NCBI GenBank assembly: GCA_027328825.1
Contig: DAHWTK010000048.1
Location: forward strand, 1-12,714
From: Nitrospirota bacterium
GTDB taxonomy: Bacteria; Nitrospirota; JACRHJ01
Direction: 5' to 3'
DNA: 12,714 nt
This document shows positions 1 through 5,219 of this stretch, piece after piece. Made by a program: the position numbers and the translations under genes. The notes below the pieces were generated by a model that was not told the origin of the DNA, did no database searches, and was given only the letters and a program-made list of their open reading frames with translations. Numbering within the stretch: position 1 is the first letter of the stretch; every line of letters begins with the position of its first letter.

Positions 1-1
1 G

Positions 2-148
2 GTTGTTTATTTGCAAGGGGGCGGTAATCCCGATGAAGACCTGAACCCTACATACAATAAGGCTGTAAAAAATATTTATGACAAAATTTTAGATGCTTAC
101 AATAAAGCAGATGAAATGATAAAACGCATTGATATAAAAAGAGAATAG
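2..148 (+). CDS. C-terminal end of an unidentified protein (5'-truncated by window edge)
   Basis: An open frame runs from the window edge to a TAG at 146-148, giving the last 48 residues of a protein. The visible part is charged and predicted helical: it starts with a Gly/Asn/Asp/Pro-rich stretch and continues as an amphipathic Lys/Asp/Ile helix ending in RIDIKRE. No family is recognisable from this fragment. Two hairpins follow it (158-184 and 217-247), and the second has a T-rich tail, so transcription of this gene probably ends before the HTH gene at 276. Frame openness and the following terminator support it as a real gene end; its function is unknown. Confidence 0.55.
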   Translation, partial: VVYLQGGGNPDEDLNPTYNKAVKNIYDKILDAYNKADEMIKRIDIKRE

Positions 149-157
149 CCATTTGTT

Positions 158-184
158 CGCTTATAAGGGTGAACCTTATAAGCG
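158..184. promoter_or_regulatory. Perfect 11-bp inverted repeat (stem-loop or operator)
   Basis: CGCTTATAAGG (158-168) and CCTTATAAGCG (174-184) are exact reverse complements separated by 5 nt. It is followed by TATATA rather than a T-run, so it is not a convincing terminator alone. It could be an operator for a DNA-binding protein (the HTH gene at 276 is next) or a first RNA hairpin ahead of the terminator at 217. The symmetry is seen directly; the role is inference. Confidence 0.5.
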
Positions 185-216
185 TATATACTCGCTTGAG
201 ATGACTTGTTATATTG

Positions 217-254
217 GCCTACAGGATTGAATAACCTGTAGGCTTTTCATTTTT
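217..254 (+). terminator. Intrinsic terminator after the first partial gene
   Basis: GCCTACAGG (217-225) pairs perfectly with CCTGTAGGC (235-243) across a 9-nt loop, and TTTTCATTTTT follows at once. This is a standard Rho-independent terminator shape. It separates the truncated gene at the left edge from the HTH gene at 276, which means that gene needs its own promoter or read-through. Confidence 0.75.
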
Positions 255-275
255 ATAAACATGGAGGTGGACGAA

Positions 276-458
276 ATGGAAAGAAAGCTTATCGACGTTA
301 AGGAAGGGGCGGCTTTAATCGGCGTCAAGCCGGGCACTCTGTATTTATGGGCGGCGCAAAAAAAGGACGGGCTGAAAAGCTACCTTGTAGGCCGTTGCCG
401 CAGGTTTGATCCGGTTGAGCTTTTGGAATGGGCTAAGGGCATGGAGAAGGGCGCATGA
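276..458 (+). CDS. Small AlpA/excisionase-type helix-turn-helix DNA-binding protein
   Basis: A 60-residue protein whose core reads as a MerR/AlpA-like HTH: 'LIDVKEGAALIGVKPGTLYLWA' pattern (helix, turn, recognition helix with T-L-Y-x-W), then a basic wing with RCRRFDP and a short helix ELLEWAKGM. Proteins of this type (excisionase/AlpA, HTH_17-like) bind DNA near integrase genes or act as regulators in prophages and satellites. I chose the ATG at 276 over the in-frame ATG at 261 because a strong ribosome site, GGAGGTGG (263-270), lies 5 nt before 276 and would be inside the longer version. Its stop overlaps the start of the next gene (ATGA at 455-458), so the two are translationally coupled. 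Likely role: regulator of the element or recombination directionality factor; which one is not shown. Confidence 0.8.
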   Translation: MERKLIDVKEGAALIGVKPGTLYLWAAQKKDGLKSYLVGRCRRFDPVELLEWAKGMEKGA

Positions 459-706
459 AGACCCTGCAAAGAAAATCTGAGTTGACTTTCGGCATATCAG
501 CGCGGGGCCGCCGTGAACTGGCTAAGCACCTCAAGGGCGGAAAGCTTACCCGTAAAGAGGCGATGCTTGCCGCCTGCTATGACTGCGTTTGCGGGTATGA
601 GGATGGGAAGGTGGACTGCCAGGTTATGCGGTGTCCCCTTCATCCGTTCATGCCATTTAACCCCGAACGGAAGAAAAATCGGGGTGAGGACAGTCCTGAA
701 ATTTGA
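455..706 (+). CDS. Cys-rich small protein of mobile elements, function unknown
   Basis: An 83-residue protein coupled to the HTH gene through an ATGA overlap. After a basic N-terminal half (residues 1-38) comes a cysteine cluster, C41-x2-C44-x-C46-x8-C55-x4-C60, within a pattern CxxC...Y.DG..DC....CPL.P..P, then a charged tail. The spacing suggests a structural zinc site or zinc-ribbon-like fold. Similar short proteins with the CxxC/DG/DC/CPL pattern occur, as far as I recall, beside phage or island regulators, but I cannot name a characterised member. The co-translation with a DNA-binding protein suggests a partner or early-gene role (inference). An alternative frame at 513-752 has no comparable features. 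Confidence 0.7.
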   Translation: MKTLQRKSELTFGISARGRRELAKHLKGGKLTRKEAMLAACYDCVCGYEDGKVDCQVMRCPLHPFMPFNPERKKNRGEDSPEI

Positions 707-851
707 TTCCTTGCGTCTGAAACATGCGAAAAAGGGGTATTTCAGGGATTAATCTCCCCCGGCAAGTATTCGGACAAAGGGAAAGCAGGAAAAAACGTAA
801 AAAGGGCGATTTTGCACATTTCCGAATAAACGGCGGCTTAAATATAGTTTC

Positions 852-1394
852 ATGTCCGATCCCTACAAAAAGAGAAAACGAGCGGGAAACAAGCATCAAG
901 ACCAGCGACGGCTACCGCCTTTTGTTGCCTTGCCGTGGGATATGCTCAATCACCCGGCATATCGAAAATTGAAACACTCCGCCGGACACGCCCTTCCTTA
1001 TTTCTTGGGAAAGGTTAAGCTCACTTATAACGACCCTCAACGCTATGAAGTAAAGTTTACTTTCTCATATACCGAAGGTAAAAAACTTCGCTTTGGCAAC
1101 GCCACTTTTTACAACATAATTCAGGAGTTGGTAGGAAAAGGGTTCATTGACCCGGTAGATAGAGGCGGGATGAAAAGCGACTGTAGAAGCTTCAGCATTT
1201 TCAGGCTGTCAAGACGCTGGGAAGAATACGGCAAAGAAGGATTTAAGGCTATTGAATGGAAATGCTTTCTTCCTAAACCAAGATTGAAAGCGACACCCGA
1301 AATGGAAATGCACAGCACCCGAAATGGAAATAAAACTGCCCATTACGCACCTGATATTTCCAAAACTGGTGCTGTAGGGGCTGAAACAGACTGA
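852..1394 (+). CDS. Winged-helix replication-initiator-like protein (phage O / Rep type)
   Basis: A 180-residue protein. Residues 1-20 are strongly basic, residues 21-60 (PPFVALPWDMLNHPAY) form a compact start like that of phage and plasmid replication proteins, and residues 65-110 look like a winged helix (FTFSYTEGKKL, then NATFYNIIQELVGKGFIDPV and a GG turn). The last 35 residues are polar and probably disordered. The architecture resembles lambda-O-type initiators, which bind iterons within their own gene, and the 3' end here contains repeated AATGGAAAT motifs followed by AT-rich DNA. The start at 852 is the only ATG after an in-frame stop at 798; no good ribosome site precedes it, so translation may be weak or the start different. 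A transcription regulator is the alternative. Confidence 0.6.
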   Translation: MSDPYKKRKRAGNKHQDQRRLPPFVALPWDMLNHPAYRKLKHSAGHALPYFLGKVKLTYNDPQRYEVKFTFSYTEGKKLRFGNATFYNIIQELVGKGFIDPVDRGGMKSDCRSFSIFRLSRRWEEYGKEGFKAIEWKCFLPKPRLKATPEMEMHSTRNGNKTAHYAPDISKTGAVGAETD

Positions 1395-1480
1395 ATTATA
1401 TTTCCATTTTTGAAGAGTATTCTATATCTTGCCAGAGATAGGGATTTTTTTTAGAACTTTTTTTGATAGCGATTTCCAAA
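1255..1480. repeat. Iteron-like repeats at the end of the initiator gene with AT-rich DNA (candidate replication origin)
   Basis: AATGGAAAT occurs at 1255-1263, 1301-1309 and 1323-1331, and inverted (ATTTCCATT) at 1400-1408. The two middle copies are part of a 16-bp exact repeat, CACCCGAAATGGAAAT, at 1294-1309 and 1316-1331, with a 22-bp period, about two helical turns and not a multiple of 3, so protein-level repetition does not explain it. Degenerate inverted copies ATTTCCAAA lie at 1356-1364 and 1472-1480. From about 1395 to 1475 the DNA is AT-rich with T-runs, as in a DNA-unwinding element. Repeats and composition are seen directly; origin function is inferred by analogy with the lambda origin inside gene O. 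Confidence 0.5.
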
Positions 1481-1481
1481 C

Positions 1482-1634
1482 TACGGGCGCGCAAAAAGTG
1501 AGGAAAAGTTAGTATTCAAAGAGTCCTCAAAATCCGGTCGCCCATACGAGTTTTTAGAGCACTACGCGCGCGCGTGATGATAATAGCCTTTTTCGGCATG
1601 AGTTTCCGCAACAATACGCGCGCGGGCGCGCGAG
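1482..1634. repeat. First cluster of TACGCGCG-type (CG)n repeats
   Basis: In the 352-bp gap between the initiator-like gene and the next gene, three copies of a GC-alternating tract sit in AT-rich DNA: a degenerate TACGGGCGCGC at 1482-1492, TACGCGCGCGCG at 1563-1574, and TACGCGCGCGGGCGCGCGAG at 1615-1634. Flanks are partly shared: GATTTCCAAAC, or GAGTTTCCGCAACAA, precedes the tract. Nearby, AGTGAGGAAAAGTTAG (from 1497) starts a stretch whose first 30 bases match 2431-2460 at 22 positions. The rest of the gap holds no convincing gene; a 25-codon frame at 1645-1722 is possible but unsupported. Confidence 0.7.
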
Positions 1635-1746
1635 GCAACAAACAATGAATAACTTCAAATATATCGAAAGGTTAAGCTATTTGGCATCGGATGAACCTGT
1701 TATCATTTCCTTAATGATTTAGGAAAAAATTTTCAGGAGATTAATC

Positions 1747-2286
1747 ATGGGCCGGTGGTCTCATTCAAGTCGATTAACAACCGAAGACTGCAAATCAATA
1801 TCGGTGAAATTTTTAAAGGATCATCATTACTTTGATGTTGAGGGCATCCGTCATGGCGGGATGAATTGGAGCCGTGGGGGAGTGAAGACGGGCAGTATTA
1901 GCTTCACGGTTTCGACGATTGAAGGAGATGAATATATCCGCTTTCTATATACCCAGACGGATAATCACTCCGGCGAAAAAACAGACCTGGATTACAAGGT
2001 AAGGTTGACTTCAACTCCCTGTCATTTCGGGGGACGCCGATGGTGGTTTGTATGTCCCCTGGTTGTGAATGGCCGGGACTGCAATCACCGGGTGGGAGTA
2101 TTATACTTGGGCGGCGGGAAGTATTTCGGATGCAGGCAATGCTATAACCTCACTTACCGGAGTTCCAAAGAACATGATAAAAGAGTGGACTGGTTACGGA
2201 AACATCCAGAAGTATTTGAATCATACCTGAAAAGCAATGATTTGAATAAACATCACCTTTTATTGAAAGCCCGATTCCGCTTATAA
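1747..2286 (+). CDS. Zn-binding Cys-motif protein of unknown function (accessory-genome family)
   Basis: A 179-residue protein starting MGRWSHSSRLTTEDC. It has a beta-rich N-terminal half (residues 30-90), then FGGRRWWFVCP (94-104) and two cysteine pairs: C103 and C112, then C129-x2-C132 in FGCRQCYNLTYRSS, which together look like a zinc-ribbon site. The C-terminal 40 residues are charged and helical. I recognise the overall pattern (MGRWS at the start, RWWF.CP, CxxCY.LTY.S) as a widespread family in mobile regions of environmental proteobacteria, but I know of no assigned function. A good ribosome site, AGGAG (1735-1739), lies 7 nt before the ATG. It stands alone between two clusters of (CG)n repeats, with no terminator seen. 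Nucleic-acid binding is a plausible guess from the zinc ribbon. Confidence 0.75.
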   Translation: MGRWSHSSRLTTEDCKSISVKFLKDHHYFDVEGIRHGGMNWSRGGVKTGSISFTVSTIEGDEYIRFLYTQTDNHSGEKTDLDYKVRLTSTPCHFGGRRWWFVCPLVVNGRDCNHRVGVLYLGGGKYFGCRQCYNLTYRSSKEHDKRVDWLRKHPEVFESYLKSNDLNKHHLLLKARFRL

Positions 2287-2308
2287 TCCGCGTTAATTTT
2301 GGCAGAAC

Positions 2309-2650
2309 TACGCGCGGGCGCGCGAGGGATGTTAGCAAATGTCAATATCAGGAAAATAGTTACACTTAACAAAACTTAACCTTTTAGAGCGCGGAGGTTA
2401 GAAAAAGTTAGAGGTTTAATATCCCAAAAAAGTAGGGAAAAGTCGGGATTCAGAGGGTCAGTGAGCATTACGCGCGGGCGCGCGAGTGATGTTGATAAAT
2501 GTCGATGCTTAAAAGCTTGAGAACGAGGCATTGCACTTAGCAAAACTTAACCTTTTTTAGACATATTCCCATGCGCGCCCTCCTGATAAATCCTGACATT
2601 TTTTTCAACTTTTATGGCGGAGTTTTCCGACAACTACGCGCGCGCGAGGG
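2309..2650. repeat. Second cluster of (CG)n repeats with a longer 160-bp repeating arrangement
   Basis: TACGCGCGGGCGCGCGAG occurs identically at 2309-2326 and 2469-2486, exactly 160 bp apart. Each copy is followed by a similar stretch (GATGTT, then AAATGTC) and, further on, by CACTTA(A/G)CAAAACTTAACCTTTT (2363-2385 and 2534-2556). A shorter tract, TACGCGCGCGCGAG, lies at 2635-2648 after GGAGTTTTCCGACAAC, matching the flank of the copy at 1615. A degenerate inverted copy, GCGCGCCCTC, is at 2573-2582. Each full copy is an inverted repeat CGCGCG-GG-CGCGCG and also strict purine-pyrimidine alternation on both sides of GG. No gene is seen in this gap apart from the promoter at its right end. Confidence 0.75.
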
Positions 2651-2662
2651 CCGAAAAACCTC

Positions 2663-2700
2663 TTGACAACAAAGATACTATATGATATTAATATATCATA
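2663..2700 (+). promoter_or_regulatory. Promoter with overlapping palindromic operator for the RHH-integrase operon
   Basis: A consensus -35 TTGACA (2663-2668) is followed after 17 bp by TATTAA (2686-2691) as -10. The -10 sits inside an inverted repeat, TATGATAT (2681-2688), TAAT, ATATCATA (2693-2700). The downstream gene at 2722 encodes a ribbon-helix-helix protein, a class that typically represses its own promoter through such AT-rich palindromes. Sequence elements are seen directly; autorepression is inference. It is the only strong promoter seen ahead of the integrase. Confidence 0.65.
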
Positions 2701-2721
2701 AATTATACCAAGAGGTGAGGA

Positions 2722-2871
2722 ATGAAGACCTACCTGCTAAGGGACATACCAGACGAGCTATGGAAGGCAATCAAGCTTAAAGCAGTTCAGAATGACATGA
2801 CCATGAAAGACTTGATAATAAAGTTCCTTGAAGAAGGTGTAAAGCGGGAGGGCAAACATGGCAAAGGCTAA
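2722..2871 (+). CDS. 49-residue ribbon-helix-helix (Arc/CopG-type) DNA-binding protein
   Basis: A short frame from ATG 2722 to TAA 2869-2871, sequence start MKTYLLRDIPDELWKAIK. It fits the ribbon-helix-helix fold: beta strand (TYLLRDIP), helix A (DELWKAIKLKAVQN), turn, helix B (TMKDLIIKFLEEGV), then a basic tail. A purine-rich ribosome site (AGAGGTGAGG, 2711-2720) directly precedes the start. It overlaps the integrase gene by 14 nt in another frame, so translation is coupled. The promoter region carries a palindrome that would suit its binding. Likely role: repressor of the integrase operon or accessory recombination factor (inference). It could instead be an antitoxin, but no toxin gene follows; the next gene is the integrase. 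Confidence 0.75.
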   Translation: MKTYLLRDIPDELWKAIKLKAVQNDMTMKDLIIKFLEEGVKREGKHGKG

Positions 2872-3901
2872 AGGTATATTCAAGCGGGCCGGAAGTCCTT
2901 ACTTGTGGATTAGGTGGACGGGGCCGGACGGCAAGCAGAAGAAAGAAAGCACAAAGACCACGCTCAAGACTGAGGCCGAATACCTTTTAGGAAAACGGCG
3001 CAAAGAGGCAATGGAAGGGATAATCCCGGACAAAAATAAAAAGGCCGTCCTTTTCTCCGCCCTTGTGAAAGATTACCTCGTATGGGCCGAGCATCAGAGG
3101 GCCTTTGAAAGCAAAGAAATAAGGACACAGCTTCTTATCAGAGAATTCGGAGATATACCCCTTCCTGCCTTTTCCACAAAGGCGGTTGAGCAATACCAGG
3201 CAAAGAGGATTAAGGAAGGCCGAAAACCGGCTACTGTCAATAAAGAATTGGCACTTCTTAAGCATATGCTTCATAAGGCCGCCGAATGGGGAATGGTTTC
3301 AGATGGAGCGATAAAAGGGGCCTTAAAAGTCAAGCTCCTGCAAGAAAATAACAGGCGGCTTAGATATTTGAGTAAAACCGAATGCGGGACATTAATTAAT
3401 AAATGCGGCCCTCACCTTAAGCCGATGGTTGTTACTGCATTAAATACCGGCATGAGGCGGGGGGAGATATTTGGGCTTACCTGGGACAGGGTAGATTTAA
3501 CGCATGGTTTTATCCTGCTTCATACCTCAAAGAACGGAGAGCGGCGGGAGATACCGATTAACGGCACACTCCGGGCACAGCTTCAGGAGCTTGCTTTAAA
3601 CAACGTGGACGGCCACAGGTTCGTTTTTCACGAGAAGGACGGCAAACCCTTTGACAGCGTGAAACGATCCTTTAAAAAGGCTTGCAAGGATGCAGGGATT
3701 TCAGATTTCCATTTTCACGACTTACGGCATACCTTTGCTTCTCACCTTGTCATGGCAGGAGTGGATTTAACAACCGTAAAGGAACTAATGGGGCACAAGG
3801 ATATTAAAATGACTCTCCGGTATGCTCACCTTGCCCCTTCTCACAAGGTGAAGGCCCTTGAAGTTCTTGACCAGGAAATGACGCTGAAAGTGGCAGTTTG
3901 A
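2858..3901 (+). CDS. int: Tyrosine recombinase (phage/island integrase)
   Basis: A 347-residue site-specific recombinase, expected to integrate or excise the element by strand exchange through a 3'-phosphotyrosine link. An N-terminal arm-binding-like domain (about 1-55; KRAGSPYLWIRW) precedes a SAM-like core-binding domain (about 63-150) and the catalytic domain (about 170-330). Catalytic residues are visible: R200 in TGMRRGEI, K225 in TSKNGERR, H287 and R290 in HDLRHTFASH, H313 in MGHKD, and nucleophile Y322 in LRYAHL. All are present, so the enzyme looks intact. The start has a good ribosome site, GGGAGGG, 5 nt upstream and overlaps the RHH gene. It points toward the tRNA-Val fragment 75 nt downstream, the usual place for its attachment site. 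It is the only integrase in the window. Confidence 0.95.
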   Translation: MAKAKGIFKRAGSPYLWIRWTGPDGKQKKESTKTTLKTEAEYLLGKRRKEAMEGIIPDKNKKAVLFSALVKDYLVWAEHQRAFESKEIRTQLLIREFGDIPLPAFSTKAVEQYQAKRIKEGRKPATVNKELALLKHMLHKAAEWGMVSDGAIKGALKVKLLQENNRRLRYLSKTECGTLINKCGPHLKPMVVTALNTGMRRGEIFGLTWDRVDLTHGFILLHTSKNGERREIPINGTLRAQLQELALNNVDGHRFVFHEKDGKPFDSVKRSFKKACKDAGISDFHFHDLRHTFASHLVMAGVDLTTVKELMGHKDIKMTLRYAHLAPSHKVKALEVLDQEMTLKVAV

Positions 3902-3907
3902 AAACAA

Positions 3908-3927
3908 ATTAGCCCAAAATTAGCCCA
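3908..3927 (+). promoter_or_regulatory. Paired TTAGCCC repeats after the integrase (candidate arm-type binding sites)
   Basis: ATTAGCCCAAA and ATTAGCCCATT are direct repeats with an 11-bp period (TTAGCCC at 3909-3915 and 3920-3926), directly after the integrase stop and about 50 bp before the tRNA fragment. Tyrosine integrases bind short paired arm sites flanking the core. A related pair in the opposite orientation lies on the other side at 4151-4168 (TGCTACA, reverse TGTAGCA). Binding is inferred. Confidence 0.5.
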
Positions 3928-3937
3928 TTGAACGAAA

Positions 3938-3974
3938 AAGGGGTTACAGCCGAAACTGTAACCCCTTGATTTTT
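3938..3974 (+). terminator. Intrinsic terminator of the integrase gene
   Basis: AAGGGGTTACAG (3938-3949) pairs perfectly over 12 bp with CTGTAACCCCTT (3956-3967) across the loop CCGAAA, followed by GATTTTT. It ends the RHH-integrase transcript just before the tRNA fragment. A diverged copy of the same structure occurs at 10275-10309, so it belongs to the duplicated end sequence. Confidence 0.85.
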
Positions 3975-3975
3975 A

Positions 3976-4020
3976 TGGTAGGCGATGCTGGGTTCGAACC
4001 AGCGACCCCTGCCGTGTGAA
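3976..4020 (-). other. 3' fragment of tRNA-Val(CAC) gene: attachment-site core, left copy
   Basis: On the minus strand, 45 nt fit the 3' part of a tRNA exactly: anticodon loop TTCACAC (anticodon CAC), stem strand GGCAG, variable loop GGGTC, T-arm GCTGG-TTCGAAC-CCAGC, acceptor strand ATCGCCT, A, CCA. The matching 5' half (acceptor AGGCGAT and D-arm) is not found upstream on that strand, so this is a remnant and not a working tRNA. tRNA 3' halves are common target cores for tyrosine integrases, and an integrase lies next to it. A second, slightly changed copy is at 10311-10354. Confidence 0.8.
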
Positions 4021-4150
4021 TTTCATTGGTAGGAAATCGCTAAGTGGGCTGCTGGTCTGGGAAATCGGCTATCCAACTGAAATATGTACTATCAAGTTTC
4101 TTTCCAGATTTTACAATGCTTCCATATTTTCCATAAAGTCGGTAAAATTC

Positions 4151-4168
4151 TGCTACATTTTTGCTACA
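4151..4168 (-). promoter_or_regulatory. Paired TGCTACA repeats (candidate integrase arm sites, left copy)
   Basis: TGCTACA occurs at 4151-4157 and 4162-4168 with an 11-bp period. The same pair with the same period is at 10484-10490 and 10495-10501. Read on the minus strand the motif (TGTAGCA) resembles the TTAGCCC pair at 3908-3927 on the other side of the tRNA fragment, giving inverted arms around the core as in attP sites. Conservation beside both tRNA fragments supports function; binding by the integrase is inference. Confidence 0.5.
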
Positions 4169-4239
4169 GTTGAACACTGCTTTGCATCCAGCATTTAACC
4201 TTAAGTTGCAAATAGCAAACAACACCGAAGCATGCTCGA

Positions 4240-5010
4240 CTATTCTTTTGCGCCAGCTTTTTTCAGGATTACTACGACGACGCCAGCCTTGGCCATGTCC
4301 AGCGCGGTCTGGCCGTTCGGGTCCTTTGCATTTATATCCGCGCCCTTATCGACGAGCGCCCGCACTGCATCGGCACGGCCTTCATCCGCGGCCCTCATGA
4401 GGGCCGTGTAGCCGTACTGGTCCCGGGCCTCAATTTTGGCCCCTTTCTCTATTAATAAACGTACTATGTCGGCTTTTCCGCTATCCGCAGCAAGAATTAG
4501 CGGAGTCCACCGCATAAAACCGCCGGCAACCGCATTTACGTCGGCACCCCTGTCAATGAGCAAACCGGCGACGCCCTTCTTGCCGGACAGGGCCGCGTGC
4601 ATCAGCGGCGTCATGCCGTGCGCATCCCGGGCCTCTATATGAGCCCCGGAGTTCAGGAGCACGCTGGCGACGCCCTCATTCCCCTTATCCGCGGCCATGA
4701 TAAGGGCCGTATATCCGTTTTTGTTCTTGATCTCGGTTTTGGCTCCCTTGTCTATCAATAGCTGCGCAACTTCCGCGTCACCTATCTCTCCAAACCCGTT
4801 TGCCACCGCCATCAAGGCGGTCTCGCCGCCAGTCCCGTCTTGCGCGTTGACGTCCGCGCCTTTAAGAATAAGTGTGTTTACAGAAGCGACGTCCCCCATC
4901 ATGGCACATATTACGAGCCTATTTTCGAGCTCCCCGGCATTTACGGAGATTGAGAGACTCAGGACAAACAGCGCCGTAACAGTTGTTATACAAGGCAACC
5001 GGCCTTTCAT
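4240..5010 (-). CDS. Secreted ankyrin-repeat protein
   Basis: A 256-residue protein with a Sec signal peptide (MKGRLPCITT, hydrophobic VTALFVLSLSISV, cleavage likely after A25 in VNA-GELE) and then about seven ankyrin repeats filling the rest: repeats begin near residues 26, 62, 99, 132, 168, 200 and 233, with typical TALM.AA, LL...GA and D.NA.D motifs; the last is incomplete. Ankyrin repeats are binding scaffolds; short exported ones are often periplasmic and of unknown partner. The start at 5010 is chosen over the ATG at 5016 because AGGAGGT (5017-5023) sits 6 nt from the former and touches the latter. It is divergent from the operon starting at 5220, which also contains an ankyrin protein, suggesting a shared target or partner (inference). 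No clear terminator follows. Confidence 0.9.
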   Translation of the reverse strand: MKGRLPCITTVTALFVLSLSISVNAGELENRLVICAMMGDVASVNTLILKGADVNAQDGTGGETALMAVANGFGEIGDAEVAQLLIDKGAKTEIKNKNGYTALIMAADKGNEGVASVLLNSGAHIEARDAHGMTPLMHAALSGKKGVAGLLIDRGADVNAVAGGFMRWTPLILAADSGKADIVRLLIEKGAKIEARDQYGYTALMRAADEGRADAVRALVDKGADINAKDPNGQTALDMAKAGVVVVILKKAGAKE

Positions 5011-5131
5011 TACCATACCTCCTCATGCCAGACAAAATGACTTGTTATCCATCAAGCATGGGTTGTCCCGACAGGGCGGTGTGAAAAAACCGCAGCCATC
5101 GCGGCCAGAGCCGTTAAAAGCTCATTACTGC

Positions 5132-5161
5132 TTGACATTTAACCTTTAACCGACATAATAT
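5132..5161 (+). promoter_or_regulatory. Promoter of the TPR-ankyrin-serpin operon
   Basis: A consensus -35 TTGACA (5132-5137) is followed after 16 bp by CATAAT (5154-5159), or after 18 bp by TAATAT (5156-5161). The leader to the ATG at 5220 is then about 55 nt and AT-rich. A ribosome site GAAGG (5208-5212) lies 7 nt before the start. No operator symmetry was noticed, and no clear promoter for the divergent ankyrin gene. Confidence 0.6.
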
Positions 5162-5219
5162 CACAATTATAAAACAATAAAAACATTTACGTTTACAGAT
5201 CAAAAACGAAGGCTGAACC

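Larger units (their letters stand above)
3938..4079. repeat. Left copy of a ~140-bp direct repeat flanking the cargo block
   Basis: This stretch (terminator, tRNA-Val fragment, 19-nt variable spacer, then CTAAGTG(G)GCTGCTGG and on through TCGGCTATCC to 4079) recurs at 10275-10413 in the same order, orientation and nearly the same spacing, with scattered differences. Beyond it, both copies also share paired TGCTACA motifs (4151-4168 here). The remaining DNA to 4239 shows no gene; short open frames on both strands here have no ribosome site or recognisable product. Confidence 0.8.

Noticed and set aside
724..972. 82-codon plus-strand frame before the initiator-like gene
   Set aside because: It overlaps the better-supported frame at 852-1394 and its product has no recognisable pattern.
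1645..1722. 25-codon frame MNNFKYIERL... in the repeat-containing gap
   Set aside because: A GAGG lies 9 nt upstream, but that belongs to a (CG)n repeat copy; too short and unconserved to call.
1482..2650. CRISPR array
   Set aside because: Repeats are too few, irregularly spaced, of variable length, interrupted by a gene, and no cas gene is visible.
2722..3901. Toxin-antitoxin pair with the RHH protein as antitoxin
   Set aside because: The coupled downstream gene is a tyrosine integrase with full catalytic residues, not a toxin.
3976..4110. Intact tRNA gene on the minus strand
   Set aside because: Only the 3' part from the anticodon loop is present; no AGGCGAT acceptor strand or D-arm was found upstream in either copy.
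4697..5149. 150-codon plus-strand frame
   Set aside because: Antisense to the secreted ankyrin gene, which has a strong ribosome site, signal peptide and seven repeats.
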